Assembly: GCA_900555795.1 (NCBI GenBank)
Contig: USMP01000085.1
Location: forward strand, 1-6,231
Source: an uncultured Eubacteriales bacterium
GTDB taxonomy: Bacteria > Bacillota > Clostridia > Oscillospirales > Oscillospiraceae
DNA length: 6,231 nucleotides
Direction: 5' to 3'
Shown here: piece after piece, positions 1-3,600 of the stretch
How the letters are laid out: each line of letters begins with the position of its first letter
Position numbering within the stretch: position 1 is the stretch's first letter
Notes under the pieces: generated by a model
Database searches by the model: none
What the model was told of the DNA's origin: nothing
Seen by the model: only the letters and a program-made list of their open reading frames with translations
Position numbers and translations under genes: made by a program

Positions 1-1580
1 TTCTCCACACTGACATAGACCTCGCCAACCACCCGGCCATAGTCCGGCAGATCGGCGGCGCTGGCAAAGGTGACGTCAATGCTGTGATCGTCGTCCACAT
101 CGCGGAAGCGGTACGTGTCGATGGCGCCCATGGGCTCATCGTCTACCCAGACCTCCTCAATCTCGTACCCGCTTCTGGGTATAATATCAAATCTTTGATC
201 CTCGCCGGGCTCCACCTCCACGCGGCCGGAGGGACTGATCCGCCCGCCTTCCCCGGCGTGGGCGGTGATGATGTACTTCTCCAGTTCACCGTAGCAGCGG
301 CCGCAGATCTCGCAGACAGCCAGTTCCTCATGGGTGGCCTTGCCGCCGGTGTGGGGCGCTTTGTCCATCTCCTCGCCGCAGCCGGTGCAGAGGTGCCAGT
401 GGTGCGTTTCATCGCTGTGCCAGGTGGTGTCGGCGGTGTGCTCCACATGGCCGGTGGCCGGATCGATCACATATTCGCAAACCGTACAAATCTGGGGCGT
501 GGTCTCCGTGGCCGCCGGTCCAGGGTTATGGGAGGCCTTGTCCACCTGTGCCTGGCAGGCGGAGCAGACGTGCCAGTGGCCCGTCGCGTCCTTGCTCCAC
601 TCAGTGGCTACGCCGGTGTGGTTGTCGGGGTCGATGGCGGTCTCCACGGTGGCCAGTTCCTCCGCTCCGTCCGCATCCGCGAAGTTCTTGCCGCAGCCGC
701 TGCAGTGCCAGTGCTCCAGGGTTCCCTTCTCCGTGCAGGTGGCGGCCACCGCCTCCACCTGAACCAATGTGTGTACATCGTGGGACGGTGTATTGGCCGC
801 CACGGTGATGGTGTAGGTCTGGTGCTCGCCTCCTTCATTCATACTGAGGGAGCCGGGCCAGTTGCACTCGACGATGATCTCCGTGCCGTCGGCCACGGGG
901 ACATCCGCCGTGCGCTTATACACGGTGTCGCCAATTCTGGTGCGCACCTGGTAGTTCTTGTTGCTGGCCGTGGGCGTCACGACCACACTCGCCGTACCGT
1001 CGGGAATTGTCAGCGTGTACGCATGCGTATCCTTGTCAAAAGCGGGGTCCAGTTCACCTTCACTGAAGGTCAGTTCCTTCACGGTGGTGTCACTGTTACC
1101 CCAGCTGCCGCCGAGATCATCGCCATAGGCGGTGGTATACATGATGCGGATCTCATCTCCGGCTTCCAGAGTACCGTCCGCAACGGTATACGCGCCGAAG
1201 CCTTGATTGGTGAACCAGTCGTTGAGGGTCCCCATCCAGCCGCTCATATAGCCGCCATCAAACTCTCCCAGACCATTTATGTCGGAGATGTAATTGTTCT
1301 CCGCGCCGGTTTGGGTGTAGCCCTCAGCTTCCAGCGCCGTAACGACGCAGCCCATCATGGTGGAACTTTCATCAATGGCAACCCATGTGTCCACCAGTGT
1401 GCCCTGCCAGAAGGTCTCCTCCCAAGTTGCACCGAGTTCCTCTGCGTTATCCGGCGTAAATGTGGTGTTCTCCACAATTACATGGACACGGTCCCCGGCG
1501 GCCTCCGCCGTCGTCACGCCTGGCACCATGCCAAGGAGCATCGTGAAGACCAGGAGCAGGCTGAGTATCCGTTTTTTCAT
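1..1580 (-). CDS. Secreted surface protein with DUF4430, cadherin-like, CxxC and InlB-type repeats (3' end outside window)
   Basis: The frame is open from an ATG at 1580 to the window edge (526 codons seen, no stop), so the protein is partial. The start is set by AAGGAGG (1597-1591), 10 nt upstream. Residues 1-28 are a signal peptide (KKR, a Leu/Val-rich core, cleavage near AEAA). Residues 30-160 look like DUF4430, with the hallmark GGYMSGWMGTLNDWF (109-123) and a closing DDLGGSW. Residues 164-262 resemble the cadherin-like beta-sandwich family (LDPAFDKDTHAYTLTI). Residues 282-429 carry Cys/His-rich modules: C282, C293/C296, then two related units with HWH before a CxxC pair (339/342 with 365/368; 398/401 with 423/426 and C429). 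Residues 436-507 resemble a divergent InlB B-repeat. The DUF4430 family includes the beta domain of intrinsic factor and transcobalamin, and the leader carries a cobalamin riboswitch, so surface corrinoid binding is the inferred role. The missing C-terminus probably holds more repeats or an anchor. Confidence 0.88.
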   Translation of the reverse strand, partial: MKKRILSLLLVFTMLLGMVPGVTTAEAAGDRVHVIVENTTFTPDNAEELGATWEETFWQGTLVDTWVAIDESSTMMGCVVTALEAEGYTQTGAENNYISDINGLGEFDGGYMSGWMGTLNDWFTNQGFGAYTVADGTLEAGDEIRIMYTTAYGDDLGGSWGNSDTTVKELTFSEGELDPAFDKDTHAYTLTIPDGTASVVVTPTASNKNYQVRTRIGDTVYKRTADVPVADGTEIIVECNWPGSLSMNEGGEHQTYTITVAANTPSHDVHTLVQVEAVAATCTEKGTLEHWHCSGCGKNFADADGAEELATVETAIDPDNHTGVATEWSKDATGHWHVCSACQAQVDKASHNPGPAATETTPQICTVCEYVIDPATGHVEHTADTTWHSDETHHWHLCTGCGEEMDKAPHTGGKATHEELAVCEICGRCYGELEKYIITAHAGEGGRISPSGRVEVEPGEDQRFDIIPRSGYEIEEVWVDDEPMGAIDTYRFRDVDDDHSIDVTFASAADLPDYGRVVGEVYVSVE

Positions 1581-1710
1581 ATGCCTTCTTCCTCCTTAAT
1601 GTTTGATTATCTGAATCCCGGTTTGGGAGTAACAAGGGTGCCCTGGGTTGCCCCAGCGGCCAAATTGTGCGCGGCTGGTACCGCTTCAGGCGCCGCTCTC
1701 CGCAAGCGGA

Positions 1711-1747
1711 CAAAAAAACCGCCAATTTCTGACAACAGAAATCAGCG
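1711..1747 (-). terminator. Intrinsic terminator, distal unit of the minus-strand leader
   Basis: On the minus strand, CGCTGATTTCTG (1747-1736) pairs with CAGAAATTGGCG (1731-1720): 12 bp with two wobble pairs around a TTGT loop. One G and then seven T residues (1718-1712) follow. It lies between the cobalamin aptamer and the start codon at 1580, so it is the last of a series of transcription-off structures for that gene. Confidence 0.7.
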
Positions 1748-1796
1748 AACAAAAAATGCTGATCCCTGCGCAAAACGCAAAAATCAGCGAACAAAA
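1739..1796. repeat. 16-bp direct repeat, two copies 42 bp apart
   Basis: AAATCAGCGAACAAAA occurs exactly at 1739-1754 and 1781-1796. On the minus strand each copy reads as a T-rich tail running into the CGCTGATTT that opens the next hairpin, so the repeats mark the junctions of a tandem terminator series. They probably arose by local duplication of a terminator unit. Confidence 0.8.
1750..1788 (-). terminator. Intrinsic terminator, middle unit of the minus-strand leader
   Basis: On the minus strand, GCTGATTTTTGCG (1788-1776) pairs with CGCAGGGATCAGC (1770-1758): 13 continuous pairs including three U·G wobbles, closing a TTTTG loop. ATTTTTTG (1757-1750) follows directly. This is the best terminator candidate for the expression platform of the minus-strand cobalamin riboswitch. 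Confidence 0.75.
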
Positions 1797-1827
1797 TACA
1801 CCGACCCGCGCAACTGCGCCAGATCAG
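1790..1827 (-). terminator. Possible weak intrinsic terminator, proximal unit of the minus-strand leader
   Basis: On the minus strand, CTGATC (1827-1822) can pair with GGTCGG (1806-1801) and an inner GCGC/GCGC stem closes AGTT. An interrupted T-tract (TGTATTTTGTT, 1800-1790) follows. The internal asymmetry and broken T-run make it weaker than the next two units, but its position extends the roughly 40-bp periodic series. Confidence 0.4.
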
Positions 1828-1830
1828 CCG

Positions 1831-1878
1831 TCATATACCCGTCGGAGAACTCGCCCGCTGTAGAGTAGTCAAAATCAT
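1831..1878 (-). CDS. Possible 15-residue leader peptide whose ribosome site lies in the B12 box
   Basis: On the minus strand an ATG at 1878 opens MILTTLQRASSPTGI and ends at TGA (1833-1831). AGGAG (1889-1885) lies 6 nt upstream, a good Shine-Dalgarno spacing, and is itself part of the riboswitch's conserved B12 box. The start codon sits within the 3' strand of the proposed P1 helix. If translated, the peptide would link ribosome loading to aptamer folding. No homology is recognised and the peptide may be fortuitous. Confidence 0.25.
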   Translation of the reverse strand: MILTTLQRASSPTGI

Positions 1879-2102
1879 GTAATTCTCCTGACTCGTGTTC
1901 CGGGAGATTTCTCTCCCCCGTCCGTATCCTACCTTCTCATAGGGAAATGCCCTACAATGGCGGACTTTCGTCCAGGCGATGTTTCCACCGCTTCGGTACG
2001 GCCTCACACTCACAGTGCCGGTCGCGCGGGCTTTGGTTAGCCCTTTCCTCTCAAAATCGTCGCCTGACCCCGGGGGGCCTTTACAGCAAACGACCACATG
2101 AT
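1874..2102 (-). promoter_or_regulatory. Cobalamin (B12) riboswitch aptamer controlling the minus-strand DUF4430 gene
   Basis: Read on the minus strand, conserved cobalamin-aptamer blocks appear in order: GGTC (2095-2092), GAGGAAA before a GGGCT/AGCCC helix, CACTGTGAG (around 2017-2009), GCCATTG (1961-1955), GAGAAGGTAGG (1938-1928), a GGGAGA/TCTCCC hairpin (1917-1902), and the B12 box GAGTCAGGAGA (1894-1884). A perfect 7-bp P1 helix closes it: ATCATGT (2102-2096) with ACATGAT (1880-1874). The box deviates after GA, with ATT where the consensus has CCT, so the inner closing helix is weaker than usual. The promoter is upstream at 2179-2207 and tandem terminators lie downstream, which fits transcriptional repression by cobalamin. 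Identity was judged from the remembered consensus; a covariance-model search would settle it. Confidence 0.82.
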
Positions 2103-2127
2103 CCGTATGACTGATTCACTTGTCTTG

Positions 2128-2147
2128 TAGGGGCGGCCTGCCGCCCG
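2128..2147. repeat. GC-rich intergenic palindrome (REP-like)
   Basis: Perfect hairpin GGGCGG (2131-2136) / CCGCCC (2141-2146) around CCTG, preceded by TGTAG. The TGTAGGGGCGG-type opening resembles dispersed palindromes that recur between genes in Oscillospiraceae-type genomes. It lies in the 5' leader of the minus-strand unit, between its promoter and riboswitch. Its copy number cannot be judged from one window. Confidence 0.45.
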
Positions 2148-2178
2148 GTGGGTGGATTTACCCTGTCTGTACGCCTGT

Positions 2179-2207
2179 AGCATATCACGGAGTTTCAAAA
2201 ATGTCCA
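2179..2207 (-). promoter_or_regulatory. Promoter for the minus-strand riboswitch/DUF4430 transcript
   Basis: On the minus strand: -35 TGGACA (2207-2202), 17-bp spacer, -10 TATGCT (2184-2179) with an extended TGA just before it. The start of transcription would be near 2172, giving a leader of about 590 nt that contains the whole minus-strand aptamer and its terminators. Confidence 0.7.
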
Positions 2208-2254
2208 CAGGTTTTGACCAAATTTTTTGCGGCAAAAATTTTTTTAAAAAACAA

Positions 2255-2282
2255 TTGACTTTATTGGGAAATGCGTTATGAT
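2255..2282 (+). promoter_or_regulatory. Promoter for the plus-strand riboswitch operon
   Basis: -35 TTGACT (2255-2260), 16-bp spacer, -10 TATGAT (2277-2282), with transcription starting near 2289. The preceding 30 bp are almost pure A/T with an imperfect inverted repeat (AAATTTTTTGC / GCAAAAATTT, 2220-2241), suitable as an UP element. The divergent minus-strand -35 box is only 47 bp away, so the two promoters could share this A/T tract. Confidence 0.78.
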
Positions 2283-2297
2283 AAAATGGAACGGTGG

Positions 2298-2326
2298 AAA
2301 TTGTGCAATTGGTACGATCACAATTT
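2298..2326 (+). other. 5'-terminal hairpin of the plus-strand leader
   Basis: AAATTGTG (2298-2305) pairs perfectly with CACAATTT (2319-2326) around a 13-nt loop, about 10 nt after the predicted transcription start and before the riboswitch P1. It probably caps and stabilises the long leader. No known regulatory class is recognised. Confidence 0.5.
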
Positions 2327-2340
2327 TATATTTGCTCCGG

Positions 2341-2606
2341 CTTTTGTGGCAAATGCGCGACCCGGTCTCCCCATGGGGACTGGACACGCATTCTTGTTCG
2401 GCTGAACAAGGGAATCATGTGAAAATCATGGACACGTTTCGGGCGCCGCTTCATTTGTGGCGCCGGATTCAGTAGCTGTAAGTATGGAGCGCGTTCTCTT
2501 TCTGCGAAAGCAGGTCACTGGCGGCTGTAATGGCTTAGCTGGGAAGGCGGAGGGCGCGCGATGGCGGGAAACCGCCGGGACATACGAGTCAGAAGACCTA
2601 CAAAGG
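2341..2606 (+). promoter_or_regulatory. Cobalamin (B12) riboswitch aptamer upstream of the barrel/DUF4430 operon
   Basis: The conserved blocks of the class-I cobalamin aptamer are present in order: GGTC (2364-2367), AAGGGAA (2408-2414), GCTGTAAG (2475-2482, for ACTGTAA), TCACTGGCGG (2515-2524), TGGGAAGGCGG (2540-2550), a GGCGG/GAAA/CCGCC hairpin (2563-2576), and the B12 box GAGTCAGAAGACCTA (2586-2600). P1 is CTTTTGT (2341-2347) with ACAAAGG (2600-2606), and the inner closing helix is GGTC with GACC (2595-2598). A species-specific GGCGCC/GGCGCC arm lies at 2442-2464. A weak downstream hairpin (about 2612-2636) may be the kissing-loop partner P13. Tandem terminators follow at 2654-2727, so cobalamin binding is expected to stop transcription before 2787. 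Confidence 0.93.
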
Positions 2607-2653
2607 GCGATCACCGGGGGTGTAGACTCCTGTGGTTTGTTTCTTTGGCCAGG

Positions 2654-2685
2654 AAAAGGCGGCGGTGTATAACTGCCGCCTTTTT
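2654..2685 (+). terminator. Intrinsic terminator, expression platform of the plus-strand cobalamin riboswitch
   Basis: AAAAGGCGGCGGT (2654-2666) pairs with ACTGCCGCCTTTT (2672-2684), a 13-bp stem with one G·U pair and loop GTATA, ending in a five-T run. It begins 48 nt after the aptamer's P1. CGGCGGT (2660-2666) can instead pair with ACCGCCG (2571-2577) inside the aptamer, a possible antitermination pairing. Confidence 0.9.
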
Positions 2686-2696
2686 ATTGCTTCATT

Positions 2697-2727
2697 AGCG
2701 GATGCGCTGCATCCGCTTTTGTTTTTT
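2697..2727 (+). terminator. Second intrinsic terminator downstream of the plus-strand riboswitch
   Basis: AGCGGATGC (2697-2705) pairs perfectly with GCATCCGCT (2709-2717) around GCT, followed by TTTTGTTTTTT. It lies 12 bases after the first terminator and before the first gene, so transcripts must pass both to reach the operon. Confidence 0.85.
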
Positions 2728-2786
2728 ATGAAACCGCAGAGAAACCCCTACCGGTGTGCGGTACCCTGTTTTGGGAGGCGGCGGCG

Positions 2787-3077
2787 TTGAGCAAAAAGAA
2801 GAAGCAGCCGTATTTTCGCGGCGATGAATGGTTCAACAGAAAGGTAGGGATGCGTACCAGGGAGGCGCTGGACCGGCAAAATGCACAGTTCGCCGTGGAT
2901 CATGGGACCGACAGCGAGGAATCCCTGCTGACATATGTGCGGCAGGCCGCCAAGTGCCTGGGGCACACACCAAACGCCGGCGAGCTGATCGGCGGAGCAT
3001 ACATCGCCGCCCGGTTGGGAGGGAAAAAGTTGTTGCCGCGGCTGGCCTGCGGGAGCCTGGCATGCAGCCCGTGCTGA
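2787..3077 (+). CDS. HEAR-like repeat protein, N-terminal part (probably split by a frameshift)
   Basis: A TTG start at 2787 is preferred because GGGAGG (2773-2778) lies 8 nt upstream; a GTG at 2754 has no such site. The product is 96 residues. A basic N-terminus (SKKKKQPYFRGDEWFNRK) is followed by one helix-turn-helix-like module, SLLTYVRQAAKCLGHTPN then GGAYIAARLGG. This resembles the homing-endonuclease-associated (HNH-linked) repeat, although no nuclease domain is present. After LGGKK the reading frame departs from the family pattern (LLPRLACGSLACSPC), whereas the -1 frame continues it (VVAAAGLREPG) and runs into the next ORF. The two together look like one roughly 235-residue two-repeat protein. 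Function unknown; nucleic-acid binding is plausible. It is the first gene after the cobalamin riboswitch, a context unlike its apparent family. Confidence 0.6.
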   Translation: MSKKKKQPYFRGDEWFNRKVGMRTREALDRQNAQFAVDHGTDSEESLLTYVRQAAKCLGHTPNAGELIGGAYIAARLGGKKLLPRLACGSLACSPC

Positions 3078-3502
3078 CCAACCGGCAAATCTATAAGGAA
3101 GAATTCAGGCGTCAGGCCCGGCTGTTTCAGCAGGAGCGCAGAGTCCAAAAAGCGGAGCGTCTGCGGGCACGGCAGGCGCGGTCCGCGGCCGCCCAGGCGG
3201 AAAAAATGGCGCGCGCCGCCCGTGACGCAGAGTGGGGGGAGGCGCATCAGGCAGATACCGAGGCCCAGCTGCTGGACTACGTGCGCGGGCATGCCCATGA
3301 ATGGGGGCGGACGCCCTATGAGCGGGAGGTTCCCGGCGGCACTTACATCGCTGCCCGTTTCGGCGGGTGGGGCGTAGCGCTGGCTCTGGCGGGCCTGCCG
3401 CTGCAGGGCGGCCCAAAGGTGCCCCAGCCCACCCCGATATTGCAAAGCAGTCCGGCGGATGAAGCTCCCGTCCACGCGGGCCGGGATCGCTCACGCACTT
3501 GA
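3062..3502 (+). CDS. HEAR-like repeat protein, C-terminal part or translationally coupled partner
   Basis: The ATG at 3062 overlaps the preceding ORF by 16 bases and has GGGAG (3051-3055) 6 nt upstream, so coupled translation is possible. The 146-residue product starts with MQPVLTNRQIYKEEF. A long basic, Ala/Arg/Glu-rich helix follows, probably coiled coil (about residues 10-60). Then comes one repeat module: QLLDYVRGHAHEWGRTPY, GGTYIAARFGG, and WGVALALAGLPL. This module parallels the one in the upstream ORF residue by residue (LL.YVR, G.TP, GG.YIAAR.GG), so the pair probably arose as a two-repeat protein. The last 40 residues are Pro-rich and unstructured. The frame is open upstream of the ATG, consistent with a one-base loss separating it from 2787-3077. 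Role unknown. Confidence 0.6.
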   Translation: MQPVLTNRQIYKEEFRRQARLFQQERRVQKAERLRARQARSAAAQAEKMARAARDAEWGEAHQADTEAQLLDYVRGHAHEWGRTPYEREVPGGTYIAARFGGWGVALALAGLPLQGGPKVPQPTPILQSSPADEAPVHAGRDRSRT

Positions 3503-3544
3503 ACGACAGGACCGCTTCCCGCGGCGCGGGCAGCAAAATCAAGC

Positions 3545-3569
3545 TTTGCCATGGTTTTTGCATGGCAAA
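3545..3569 (+). other. Hairpin just upstream of the SLH gene's ribosome site
   Basis: TTTGCCATG (3545-3553) pairs perfectly with CATGGCAAA (3561-3569) around GTTTTTG. It ends 16 nt before the Shine-Dalgarno AGGGAGG (3586-3592). There is no T-tract on either strand, so it is not a terminator. It could be an mRNA processing or stabilising site. Confidence 0.45.
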
Positions 3570-3600
3570 AAGAATATGGAAACACAGGGAGGAATTTTAC

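Noticed and set aside
1606..1635. Minus-strand promoter-like boxes TTGTTA and GATAAT with an 18-bp spacer
   Set aside because: Transcription would begin almost at the Shine-Dalgarno, and a better extended -10 promoter exists at 2179-2207 ahead of the riboswitch. A minor riboswitch-independent start cannot be excluded.
84..1868. Long plus-strand open frame of 594 codons
   Set aside because: It is antisense to the partial DUF4430 gene, lacks recognisable domains or a signal, and runs on through the minus-strand leader and its terminators. High GC leaves stop-free shadows.
1784..1894. Stop-free minus-strand stretch reading STAGEFSDGYMTADLAQLRG and similar, ending at 1784
   Set aside because: It looks protein-like but has no start of its own and overlaps the B12 box and the terminator region. 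It could be a gene remnant, but nothing supports it.
1831..2097. 88-codon minus-strand frame
   Set aside because: Most of it is the riboswitch aptamer read as protein. Only its last 16 codons, with their own ATG and ribosome site, are kept as a weak leader-peptide candidate.
2278..2672. Short open frames across the plus-strand leader (2278-2475, 2457-2672)
   Set aside because: They lie inside the cobalamin aptamer and its expression platform; the conserved RNA elements explain the sequence better.
2728..2790. 20-codon ORF (MKPQRNPYRCAVPCFGRRRR) whose TGA overlaps the TTG start at 2787
   Set aside because: The overlap is suggestive of coupling, but there is no Shine-Dalgarno before its ATG, which abuts the T-run of a terminator.
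3021..3029. Programmed -1 frameshift at GGGAAAAAG
   Set aside because: The run resembles the A_AAA_AAG slippery site but has G at the first position, and no clear stimulatory hairpin or internal Shine-Dalgarno was found. A simple one-base loss or coupling explains the data as well.
3499..3600. Upstream start for the SLH gene (34 extra codons from ATG 3499)
   Set aside because: It would place a non-hydrophobic extension before the signal peptide and ignore the strong ribosome site at 3586-3592.
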